A stretch of DNA of 6,710 bases, taken from positions 2,922 through 9,631 of the forward strand of contig JAJYKO010000139.1 in assembly GCA_021788565.1 (NCBI GenBank). The letters are read 5' to 3'. The stretch is from Chloroflexota bacterium. Its GTDB lineage: Bacteria; Chloroflexota; UBA6077. The notes beneath the pieces are model-generated. The model was not told the origin of the DNA and ran no database searches. It worked only from the letters and a program-made list of their open reading frames with translations. The position numbers were made by a program, and so were the translations under genes. This document shows, piece by piece, positions 1 through 5,581 of this stretch (position 1 is its first letter; the number at the start of each line of letters is the position of its first letter).

Positions 1-1
1 T

Positions 2-1120
2 TCAGCCGGCTGTAGCGCTTCTAGCGGTCGCCTGATAGCGAGTTTCCACCTCTCCTCGACGGTAGTAACGCCTTCGGGAGCCGAGGGCAACCTACCCATC
101 AGCGCTTCCTATACACTGTCCGCCCCTGCCTCCATCAGCGCCTATCTAGTCGGATCATCCGGCGAAAAGTACTACCTCCGAAAGGACGACTCACGGCCAG
201 TCGCCGGCGAGTATACATTAACTTTCAATGGCGCGTACGAGCCCAATCCTGGTACGGACGAGCGCCGCGTTCTCCCCGCGGGCAGCTACAAGTTGACGCT
301 GGAGGCGCACAGCGCGACGAGTACCGACGAAGCGTCCGCGCAGGTACAGGTGCAGAATCCGGACACTACCGCTCCTTCCGTCGAGAACTTGACCCTTTAC
401 CCAGACACGTACGCTCCTAAGGGTGAAGGTATAGACGACACCCTGCGCGCAACGTTCCGAACCGTGAAGCCGGCCGCTTTGACCATCTACCTTGTGTCCG
501 ATTCCAGCAAGAGATACGTCCTGGAGAGCGATCCAAAGGAGCAGCCGGGAGAGCATTCCACAACCTGGGACGGCCAGATTGGCAACGAATTATTGCCCAG
601 CGGAAACTACAGCTTCATCGTCGAAGCCAAGGACGCCGCCGGCAACGTAAGCCTGGCTGAGAAGCCCTTGAAGATGGACTCTACGAGCATGCCCGACGCG
701 CACATTCTTTCGGTCAACTTCGAGCCGAACGCGGTGACGTATGGCGGCCTGGTGAAGGTGACCATCCGCGTGAAGAACACGGGTAATACGGTCCTCAAGA
801 CTGAGGGCCCGAATCCCGGCTACGTCTACAACAGTCAGGAAGGATTCAGCACCATCGACAACGGAGCGTACAGGGATAAGCAGGGATATTGGCGTGTCGG
901 CGTCGACTGGGCAGGGGCACCTGGCGCCGCGGGATCGAAATACCCCTATAGATGGGGATTCGGACATGATCTACAACCCGGCGAGGAAGTAACGGTCGTA
1001 GGTTACATACGAATCAACGAGAAGTATCCCCAGATCTGGCTTTACGCCGGACTTGTTCAAGAGCAGATCAGGTACTGGGACGACCAGGTCGGCCAGACCG
1101 TCATAAACATCAGCTACTGA
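2..1120 (+). CDS. Exported Ig-repeat surface protein, C-terminal part (5' truncated by window edge)
   Basis: The frame is open from the left edge to TGA at 1118-1120, giving 372 residues of a longer protein; the first internal ATG (293) falls inside a domain and is not the real start. Residues about 10-110 and 121-226 are two related beta-rich modules. Each has a YLV-x-S segment, then an L-P-[AS]-G-[SN]-Y motif and a stretch like FIVEAKDAAGN, typical of FlgD-type Ig-like domains found in exported proteins. Residues about 231-372 form a different, aromatic-rich C-terminal module (VNFEPNAV, VKNTGNTV, YRWGFGHDLQPGEEV) resembling CARDB/NEW3-like adhesion folds; I do not recognise the exact family. 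The role is probably extracellular binding or scaffolding. It overlaps the next glycosyltransferase by one base (TGATG), so it is probably cotranscribed with a glycan locus. The signal peptide would lie outside the window. The coding call is secure, the function is not. Confidence 0.85.
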   Translation, partial: SAGCSASSGRLIASFHLSSTVVTPSGAEGNLPISASYTLSAPASISAYLVGSSGEKYYLRKDDSRPVAGEYTLTFNGAYEPNPGTDERRVLPAGSYKLTLEAHSATSTDEASAQVQVQNPDTTAPSVENLTLYPDTYAPKGEGIDDTLRATFRTVKPAALTIYLVSDSSKRYVLESDPKEQPGEHSTTWDGQIGNELLPSGNYSFIVEAKDAAGNVSLAEKPLKMDSTSMPDAHILSVNFEPNAVTYGGLVKVTIRVKNTGNTVLKTEGPNPGYVYNSQEGFSTIDNGAYRDKQGYWRVGVDWAGAPGAAGSKYPYRWGFGHDLQPGEEVTVVGYIRINEKYPQIWLYAGLVQEQIRYWDDQVGQTVINISY

Positions 1121-2085
1121 TGCAGCCAACCCTTCTGTCCATAGTGGTGGTTTCCTACAACACTCGGGAGCTGCTCCGGCGGTGCCTGCTTTCCATCGTC
1201 GGAAATCCACACCACACCTTTGGAACCACTCGTCCCTCAGTCCTCAGTCCTCAGTCCTCAGTCATCTCCATCCAGGTAATCGTCGTGGACAATGCCTCAA
1301 CTGATGGAAGCGCTGAGATGGTGGCGTCTGACTTTTCCCAGGTAGAACTGGTGAGGACAGGGAGCAATGTGGGTTTTGCTCGCGCCAGCAACGCGGGGCT
1401 GGGCGGGAGCCGAGGGCGGATGCTGCTTCTTCTGAACCCCGACACGGAAGTGGTCGGGGATGCCCTGGTGCAGATGGCGAAGTTCCTGGACGCTCACCCC
1501 AAAGTGGCTGCCGTCGGCCCCTCCCTGGCATACCCAGATGGCAGGCCTCAGCACGCAGCTTTTCGATTCCCCACGCTCTTGATGACCTTCCTGGATCTCT
1601 TCCCGCTTCATCACCGCCTGCTCGATTCCGCGATCAACGGCCGCTACAAGACCCCTCCCGACCTCCGGCCGTTCCCCATAGATCATCCACTCGGGGCGGC
1701 AATCATGATTCGGCGCGAGGCGCTCGAAGACATCGGCCTCCTGGACGAGTCCTTTTTCATGTATTGCGAGGAGGTGGACTGGTCGATACGAGCGCGGAGG
1801 CTCGGCTGGGAGATCTACCAGATCCCCTCAGCCAGGGTAGTCCACCACTCCGGGCAGAGCACCCAGCAGTTCCGTGAAGAGATGATGGTGGAACTGTGGC
1901 GTAGCCGATACCTGCTGTACAACAAGCACTATCCAAAGGGCTTCATCCGCACCCACAGGCTAATCCTTCGGGCAGGCCTCGCCAGGTCCATCGCGGCTGC
2001 CAGATTGGATGCCATCCGCGGAAGCATTACCAGCGCGGAGTTGGAGCAACGGATGCGTGCGTATCGCGCCATCTGGAGCATGTGA
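1120..2085 (+). CDS. Family 2 glycosyltransferase, rhamnosyltransferase-like (WbbL type)
   Basis: A 321-residue cytosolic GT-A enzyme expected to move a nucleotide-activated sugar, possibly dTDP-rhamnose, onto a surface polysaccharide or lipid-linked glycan. Visible motifs: the N-terminal strand SIVVVSYNTRELLRRCL (7-23), VIVVDNASTDGS (53-64), SNVGFARASNAG (82-93), the NPDTEV metal/nucleotide motif (106-111), GAAIMIRREALEDIGLLDE (192-210), FFMYCEEVDWSIRARRLGW (212-230) carrying the usual ED pair, and VVHHSGQST (240-248). The start is the ATG of the TGATG junction with the upstream gene. Unusually, residues about 28-51 between the first helix and VIVVDNAS are roughly 10-12 residues longer than is normal for this family, and this extra stretch is encoded by a tandem 7-bp repeat. 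The family is certain; donor and acceptor cannot be read from sequence. Confidence 0.93.
   Translation: MQPTLLSIVVVSYNTRELLRRCLLSIVGNPHHTFGTTRPSVLSPQSSVISIQVIVVDNASTDGSAEMVASDFSQVELVRTGSNVGFARASNAGLGGSRGRMLLLLNPDTEVVGDALVQMAKFLDAHPKVAAVGPSLAYPDGRPQHAAFRFPTLLMTFLDLFPLHHRLLDSAINGRYKTPPDLRPFPIDHPLGAAIMIRREALEDIGLLDESFFMYCEEVDWSIRARRLGWEIYQIPSARVVHHSGQSTQQFREEMMVELWRSRYLLYNKHYPKGFIRTHRLILRAGLARSIAAARLDAIRGSITSAELEQRMRAYRAIWSM
1235..1262 (+). repeat. Perfect 4 x 7-bp tandem repeat (CCTCAGT) inside the glycosyltransferase gene
   Basis: Four exact head-to-tail copies of CCTCAGT occupy 1235-1241, 1242-1248, 1249-1255 and 1256-1262. They are translated as the serine/proline-rich stretch around SVLSPQSSV. 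Seven is not a multiple of three, so gain or loss of one unit would shift the downstream frame. The segment lies between the first helix and the VIVVDNAS strand of the glycosyltransferase, where relatives usually have a shorter linker. Confidence 0.95.
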
Positions 2086-2086
2086 G

Positions 2087-2869
2087 ATGCCGACCGTCTG
2101 CGGCGCAGTAATAGCCCGAGACGAAGAGAAGAACATCGAGCGCTGCCTGCGGAGCCTCAAGTGGGCCGACACTATGCTGGTGGTGATGGATGATCGTACC
2201 GTCGACGCCACTGCGTCGATCGCTGAATCGTGTGGCGCCGCCGTCGAAGTGAGGCCTTTTCTTGACTACGCTCGCCAGCGTAACGCCGCCCTGGATGCCG
2301 CGCGGTCGGACTGGGTCCTGTTCGTGGACGCGGACGAGGTGGTAACCCCGGAACTTGCCCTGGAGGTCCAGAGGATGACGGCGAATAGCGATGCCGCTGG
2401 ATACTGGATTCCTCGCAAGAACATCCTCTTTGGCCAGTGGATCCGACATGCTGGTTGGAGCCCGGACTACCAGTTGCGGCTGCTACGCAGAAGCAGAGCC
2501 CGCTACCAGGAAGAGCGTACCGTCCACGAACTGGTGGACCTGGATGGCGAAGCGGGGTACCTGTCTAACGTCCTGGTACACTACAATTACGAGACACTCC
2601 GGCAGTTCATCGTCAAGCAACGCGTGTACGCCTCGATGACCGCGGCGGACATGTACCGGCGCGGCATCAGGGTAAAGCCTCAGAACTACCTGCTGCAACC
2701 GTGGAGGCAGTTCTGGCGACGATATGTCCTGCTGCAGGGCTACAGGGATGGCAGGCTTGGGTTGTTGTTGTCCGCGCTGCTTGCCTACTACGAGTTCAAG
2801 ACCTACGTCCAGTTGAGGGGTTTCTGGAGGTCATCGGCCGGGATAGCGTCGCCCCGCGTTTCTCCTTGA
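2087..2869 (+). CDS. Family 2 glycosyltransferase, WaaE/KdtX-like
   Basis: A 260-residue GT2 enzyme resembling the lipopolysaccharide-core beta-1,4-glucosyltransferase (WaaE/KdtX) group. Motifs: AVIARDEEKNIERCLRSLKW (7-26), a divergent MDDRTVDAT (34-42) where relatives usually read DSGSTDGT, ARQRNAAL (62-69), the metal-binding DADE within DWVLFVDADEV (75-85), a pre-catalytic stretch with YQLRLLRR (128-135) and TVHELV (145-150), and GYLSNVLVHYNYE (157-169). A hydrophobic C-terminal helix (about 223-240) may sit on the membrane. The ATG at 2087 is preferred over the in-frame ATG at 2009 because the extra 26 residues would overlap the previous gene and do not belong to the fold; GGAG at 2075-2078 lies eight bases upstream. 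It follows the previous stop by one base, so the two enzymes are probably translated from one message and act on the same glycan. Acceptor unknown. Confidence 0.9.
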   Translation: MPTVCGAVIARDEEKNIERCLRSLKWADTMLVVMDDRTVDATASIAESCGAAVEVRPFLDYARQRNAALDAARSDWVLFVDADEVVTPELALEVQRMTANSDAAGYWIPRKNILFGQWIRHAGWSPDYQLRLLRRSRARYQEERTVHELVDLDGEAGYLSNVLVHYNYETLRQFIVKQRVYASMTAADMYRRGIRVKPQNYLLQPWRQFWRRYVLLQGYRDGRLGLLLSALLAYYEFKTYVQLRGFWRSSAGIASPRVSP

Positions 2870-2894
2870 CCATGGAAGGCTCTCCCAGTAAACT
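2866..2894 (+). promoter_or_regulatory. Possible sigma-70 promoter for the kinase/regulator genes
   Basis: TTGACC (2866-2871, 5/6 match to the -35 consensus) is followed after 17 bases by TAAACT (2889-2894, 4/6 match to -10). It begins at the stop codon of the preceding glycosyltransferase. Transcription would start near 2900-2902. That is almost at the ATG of 2907, so if the promoter is real the kinase ATG at 2940, preceded by GAGG at 2925-2928, becomes attractive. Pattern match only. Confidence 0.4.
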
Positions 2895-2906
2895 GCTTAC
2901 GATAAG

Positions 2907-4070
2907 ATGTCGGATCGGTGCAATGAGGCACAGACTCAGATGCTGCAGCGGGCTATCCGCCGAATCGGTGCCGTCCTCGTACGTCACGCTCTTACCACGA
3001 CCGCAAACTACCTGGAGGAAAGCACCCCCCAGGTAATCGACAGGTGGGTCGAGCGGCTGCAGACGACAATGCCTGGCTACTCCCCACTCATACGAGAAAT
3101 GCGCGAGTGGGGAGCGTCAAATCTCGGCCTGCTGATCTCTCTACTTCGCGCCGCGAGTCCAGAGGATCAGGAGAAGGCGAGGGGCGACCTGCACAATGCG
3201 GGCAGAGAGATGGCCTCGATACATCTGGAGCGGGGAATCCCTCTGTACGAAATCCTGCGGGCGGCTTCGCTTTTTCGGCTCTCGGTCCTGAATGCTGTCG
3301 AGTGGATGTTGCGCAGCCGTCTCTGGATCGCCTTCCCTCCAGACATACTCAGGGCAGAGGACCTCATCAACGAAACGTTAGATCATCAGATGCTCCTAAC
3401 CTCAGAGTCGTACCTGGAAGAGCGCGACCGGATCATTGACCGCAGCCAGGCCGAGTTGGAGTCGACCAACAGGCAACTCAAGGTGCTGGTGCAGGAGATG
3501 CACCACCGCATCAAGAATAACCTTCAAACCATCGCGGACCTGTTGACCCTCGAGATTCATAGTGGGCGCTCGATCCCGACAGAGATGGCGCTCCGCGAAA
3601 GCATAGCCCGAGTTCGAAGCATAGCGGCAGTCCACGAACTGCTTTCGGCGGAGAACGTGCGAGAGGCCGACATCAAGGAATTGGCGGGCTTCATCACCGA
3701 GAACTGCGTGAGAAGCATGACCGGCTCGCACGGTGCAGTCAAGGTCGTGGTGCAGGGCAAACCGGTGTTCCTGCCTTCGAAGCTCGCCACAGCAATGGCG
3801 CTGGTAATGACGGAGTTGGTGAACAACGCATTGGAGCACGCTTTCGACGGCGCGGGGGGCATTCTCCTGCTCTCGATTGACGAGCAAAGCGGCGAGGTGA
3901 CCGTCGCTGTTCGCGACGATGGGAAAGGCCTTCCACCCGGCTTCAGCCTTGAACAGCACTCGAAACTCGGCTTGCAGATCGTGACCACCCTAGTGACCAA
4001 GGATCTGAACGGGACGCTGGATCTCCACACCAACGGTGGAACTACCGCAACAGTGAGGTTTGCGAAATGA
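2907..4070 (+). CDS. Soluble HisKA_2-family sensor histidine kinase with RsbRD-like N-terminal domain
   Basis: A 387-residue cytosolic kinase with no membrane segment. Residues about 20-165 are helical and resemble the RsbRD N-terminal (RsbT co-antagonist) sensor domain, with NYLEEST, DRWVERLQ and the marker ERGIPLYEILRAASLFRLS (108-126). A short coiled coil (about 168-197) leads to the HisKA_2 dimerisation/phosphoacceptor motif EMHHRIKNNLQTIADLL (197-213), with H200 the likely phosphorylated residue. The ATP-binding domain shows an N box (MTELVNNALEHAF, 301-313), a G1 box (DDGKGLPPG, 337-345) and a G2 box (KLGLQIV, 353-359). HisKA_2 kinases often partner ANTAR regulators, as EutW does EutV; here the next gene encodes exactly such a partner, overlapping by four bases (ATGA). 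The start is uncertain: ATG 2907 has no clear Shine-Dalgarno, whereas in-frame ATG 2940 follows GAGG by 11 bases. The signal sensed is unknown. Confidence 0.93.
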   Translation: MSDRCNEAQTQMLQRAIRRIGAVLVRHALTTTANYLEESTPQVIDRWVERLQTTMPGYSPLIREMREWGASNLGLLISLLRAASPEDQEKARGDLHNAGREMASIHLERGIPLYEILRAASLFRLSVLNAVEWMLRSRLWIAFPPDILRAEDLINETLDHQMLLTSESYLEERDRIIDRSQAELESTNRQLKVLVQEMHHRIKNNLQTIADLLTLEIHSGRSIPTEMALRESIARVRSIAAVHELLSAENVREADIKELAGFITENCVRSMTGSHGAVKVVVQGKPVFLPSKLATAMALVMTELVNNALEHAFDGAGGILLLSIDEQSGEVTVAVRDDGKGLPPGFSLEQHSKLGLQIVTTLVTKDLNGTLDLHTNGGTTATVRFAK

Positions 4071-4648
4071 CGGAGACGGTGCGGGTCGTCATCGCCGACG
4101 ACGAGAGCATCAGGCTGATGAGTCTCAAAACCCAGCTCGAGTCGCTAGGTCTCCAGGTGATTGGAGAAGCCGCCAACGGCAGGCAGGCCGTAGATCTCAT
4201 CATGAAGCTGAAGCCTGACATGGCCATACTCGACATCAAGATGCCTGACATGGATGGGCTTGAGGCTGCCAAGGCGATAGCTTCTCAGTATCCTATCCCT
4301 GTGATCCTCCTCACGGCATACAGCGAGCGCACTCTAGCCGAGCGCGCAATCGAGGCCGGTGTCTTCGCGTACCTGATGAAGCCGGTCTCCGAGGAGGATC
4401 TACTGCCGACCATCCTGCTGGCCAGGTCACGTTTCCAGGAATTCCAGGATCTCCGCAAGGGGATGAGCGATCTTAAAGAGGCCCTGGAGACGAGGAAGCT
4501 GGTGGAAAGGGCCAAGGGGATCCTGATGGAGCGGAGGAACCTCTCTGAAGCCGAGGCATTCCGCCGCATGCAGATCCAGAGCCAGAACGAGAACAAGAAG
4601 CTGGCCGACATCGCCCAGGCAATAATCATGGCAGACCGCATGTTGTGA
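4067..4648 (+). CDS. ANTAR-domain response regulator (RNA-binding transcription antiterminator)
   Basis: A 193-residue regulator of the AmiR/NasR/EutV class. The receiver domain (about 5-120) has the acidic pocket D11-D12, phospho-acceptor D56 in ILDIKMP, T83 in LLTAY and K105 in LMKPVS. After a helical linker (about 120-140) comes a full ANTAR domain (about 137-188) with VERAKGILMERRNLSEAEAF (146-165) and NKKLADIAQAII (176-187). Proteins of this family dimerise when phosphorylated by their kinase and bind paired RNA hairpins with A1/G4 six-base loops, which prevents a terminator from forming. It is translationally coupled to the upstream kinase; GTGAGG at 4053-4058 lies eight bases before the start. 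A matching RNA target is present in this same window before rex (5420-5472), about 770 bases downstream, so that operon is its probable target. Confidence 0.96.
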   Translation: MTETVRVVIADDESIRLMSLKTQLESLGLQVIGEAANGRQAVDLIMKLKPDMAILDIKMPDMDGLEAAKAIASQYPIPVILLTAYSERTLAERAIEAGVFAYLMKPVSEEDLLPTILLARSRFQEFQDLRKGMSDLKEALETRKLVERAKGILMERRNLSEAEAFRRMQIQSQNENKKLADIAQAIIMADRML

Positions 4649-4681
4649 GACGAAGCACGTTCTAGAAAGGTTACCTCGCCC

Positions 4682-5368
4682 TTGAGCCCGAACCCAAAGA
4701 AGCGACAAACCAACAGGCCGATCCAGCAAGAGCCACTGGCTCGCCAGGCCATGCCGGCTCGTCGAAACGGTTACGCGAGATCGTACCACGACGAGCAGGA
4801 CAGCCGCAGACGGAACATCACCCTCGGGATAATCGGAGCAGGAGTGCTCATCGCCTTCCTCATACTGATCACGAGCGTCCAGCAACACAACGTCACCAGC
4901 GGCGCCGCGGCGCAGCCAACGACAGTCGCCCAGCCAACGACAGCCGCCCCGTCGCAGGGTTCCAACATAGCCGCTCTCCAGGACAAGCTACGCCAGAATC
5001 CCGATGACCAGGACGCCATGATCGCCCTCGGCAACGCGTACTACGATGCCAAGCAGTACACGGACGCCATTCCTTGGTACGAGAAGGCCCTGACGAAGGT
5101 CCCCAACAATACGGACGTTCGCACAGATCTGGGAACGGCCTACTACTACTCCGGGAACCTGGACAAGGCGAAGGAGGAGTGGACGGAGGTTCTCAAGCAG
5201 GATCCGAACAAGATACAGGCCCACTACAACTTCGGGGTGCTCTACTCCAACCTGAATCCGCCGGACAACGCGGACGCGGCCAAGGAGTGGCAGGCTGTGA
5301 TCAAGATAGACCCGAATTCGGATCAGGCGAAGTCGGCGCAGCAGAAGCTCCAGGAGATGGGTAAGTAG
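4682..5368 (+). CDS. Membrane-anchored TPR protein
   Basis: A 228-residue protein. A basic, polar N-terminus (1-45) precedes one membrane helix (about 46-65, ITLGIIGAGVLIAFLILIT). Next is an Ala/Pro/Thr/Gln-rich linker (72-94), then about three tetratricopeptide repeats (about 109-142, 143-176, 177-212) with the typical ALGNAYYDAKQYTDAIPWYEKAL spacing and proline ends (PNN, PNK, PNS). The topology resembles TPR proteins used in envelope assembly or cytochrome c maturation (CcmH/NrfG-like), but nothing here fixes the role. The start is TTG with AGAAAGG (4664-4670) 11 bases upstream. ATG 4751 (residue 24) is the alternative and would keep the membrane helix, but has no obvious ribosome site. 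It follows the ANTAR regulator by 33 bases and may be read from the same transcript. Confidence 0.85.
   Translation: MSPNPKKRQTNRPIQQEPLARQAMPARRNGYARSYHDEQDSRRRNITLGIIGAGVLIAFLILITSVQQHNVTSGAAAQPTTVAQPTTAAPSQGSNIAALQDKLRQNPDDQDAMIALGNAYYDAKQYTDAIPWYEKALTKVPNNTDVRTDLGTAYYYSGNLDKAKEEWTEVLKQDPNKIQAHYNFGVLYSNLNPPDNADAAKEWQAVIKIDPNSDQAKSAQQKLQEMGK
4913..4948 (+). repeat. 18-bp in-frame tandem duplication in the TPR protein linker
   Basis: Two adjacent 18-base units (4913-4930 and 4931-4948) differ at one position (T4926 versus C4944). They encode two near-identical six-residue units read as QPTTVA and QPTTAA in the linker between the membrane helix and the TPRs. Being a multiple of three, the duplication only changes linker length. 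Confidence 0.85.
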
Positions 5369-5382
5369 TTGAGCAAAAGGGA

Positions 5383-5410
5383 TTGACAGGGCGCGCGCCA
5401 GCGGTATAAT
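5383..5410 (+). promoter_or_regulatory. Consensus sigma-70 promoter of the rex operon
   Basis: A perfect TTGACA (5383-5388) and a perfect TATAAT (5405-5410) are separated by 16 bases. Predicted transcription start is about 5416-5418. It lies just after the stop of the TPR gene and reads toward rex. Such a strong core promoter normally needs tight control, and both a Rex operator and an RNA attenuator follow at once. Confidence 0.88.
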
Positions 5411-5412
5411 GC

Positions 5413-5430
5413 TTGTGAAGCCTTTCACCA
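5413..5430 (+). promoter_or_regulatory. Rex operator 1, over the transcription start
   Basis: TTGTGAA (5413-5419), four bases, TTCACCA (5424-5430). The established Rex site is TTGTGAA-N4-TTCACAA, so the match is 13 of 14 fixed bases. It begins two bases after the -10 hexamer and covers the predicted +1, so bound Rex would block initiation. The repressor gene itself lies downstream, implying autoregulation. The right half-site also encodes the 5' arm of RNA hairpin P1. Confidence 0.85.
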
Positions 5431-5472
5431 GCGTCGGGAAAGGCAACATAGCGGGGGCTAACGAGAGGCCCC
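5420..5472 (+). ncRNA. ANTAR-target dual-hairpin antiterminator RNA (P1 and P2)
   Basis: P1: GCCUUUC (5420-5426) pairs with GAAAGGC (5438-5444), then CC (5428-5429) pairs with GG (5436-5437) past a bulged A5427, closing the six-base loop AGCGUC (5430-5435). P2: GGGG (5454-5457) pairs with CCCC (5469-5472) and CU (5458-5459) pairs with AG (5466-5467) past a bulged G5468, closing the loop AACGAG (5460-5465). Both loops have A at position 1 and G at position 4, the known recognition signature of ANTAR proteins, and the hairpins are separated by a short linker (5445-5453). P2 consumes GGCCCC (5467-5472), which is also the start of the terminator's 5' arm, so P2 and the terminator cannot coexist. 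An ANTAR regulator and its kinase are encoded just upstream. Pairing was done by eye. Confidence 0.8.
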
Positions 5473-5513
5473 GTCGCCGGATCTCCACAAGAGGTGTTGC
5501 GACGGGGCCTTTT
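5466..5513 (+). terminator. Intrinsic terminator (attenuator) in the rex leader
   Basis: GGCCCCGTCGC (5467-5477) is perfectly complementary to GCGACGGGGCC (5499-5509), an 11-bp GC-rich stem extended to 12 by A5466-U5510. The loop is 21 bases (5478-5498). TTTT (5510-5513) and a pyrimidine run follow. The U tract is short but the stem is very strong. It lies between the promoter and rex with no gene between them, so it can only act as an attenuator for this operon, and it would also stop readthrough from the TPR gene. Its 5' arm is shared with antiterminator hairpin P2. Confidence 0.82.
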
Positions 5514-5525
5514 CCTCGGTCGTAT

Positions 5526-5543
5526 TTGTGAATTATGTCACAA
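5526..5543 (+). promoter_or_regulatory. Rex operator 2, downstream of the terminator
   Basis: TTGTGAA (5526-5532), TTAT, GTCACAA (5537-5543). It is a perfect TTGTGA-N6-TCACAA palindrome and one base off the full Rex consensus. It sits 13 bases past the terminator T tract and 38 bases before the rex ATG. Its centre is 113 bp from the centre of operator 1. I see no good promoter that it would overlap, so it may act as a roadblock or as a partner site for operator 1. Confidence 0.75.
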
Positions 5544-5564
5544 TCGACTGAGGGGGTACCCGCT

Positions 5565-5580
5565 GCTTCAGCGAGGAAGC
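5565..5580 (+). promoter_or_regulatory. Hairpin with A1/G4 hexaloop enclosing the rex Shine-Dalgarno
   Basis: GCUUC (5565-5569) pairs with GAAGC (5576-5580), closing the loop AGCGAG (5570-5575), again with A1 and G4. The ribosome-binding sequence GAGGA (5573-5577) lies in the loop and 3' arm, four bases before the ATG at 5582. It could modulate rex translation or be a third contact for the ANTAR protein. The stem is only five base pairs, so chance is possible. Confidence 0.45.
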
Positions 5581-5581
5581 T

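Noticed and set aside
2..13. SAGC at the left edge as a possible lipoprotein lipobox
   Set aside because: There is no visible hydrophobic signal helix because the sequence begins there, and Ser at -3 is atypical. The real N-terminus is probably well outside the window.
1235..1262. Tandem repeat considered as a CRISPR or origin iteron array
   Set aside because: Units are 7 bp with no spacers and lie inside a reading frame; it is a simple sequence repeat.
2701..3439. Two plus-strand open frames (2701-3036 and 3044-3439) overlapping the glycosyltransferase end and the kinase
   Set aside because: They are out of frame with two clearly conserved proteins, and their translations are arginine/serine-rich without recognisable motifs.
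3402..4033. Long minus-strand open frames of 158-185 codons
   Set aside because: They are antisense to the kinase catalytic core, whose N, G1 and G2 boxes are intact; no motifs or ribosome sites support them.
5497..5536. A second promoter between the terminator and rex (TTGCGA at 5497, AATTAT at 5531)
   Set aside because: The spacing is far too long for this pair, and other pairings in the region match poorly at -35, so I cannot support a second core promoter.
5554..5561. GGGTACCC palindrome between Rex operator 2 and the rex start
   Set aside because: An 8-base palindrome is likely by chance in this composition and matches no known operator that I can name.
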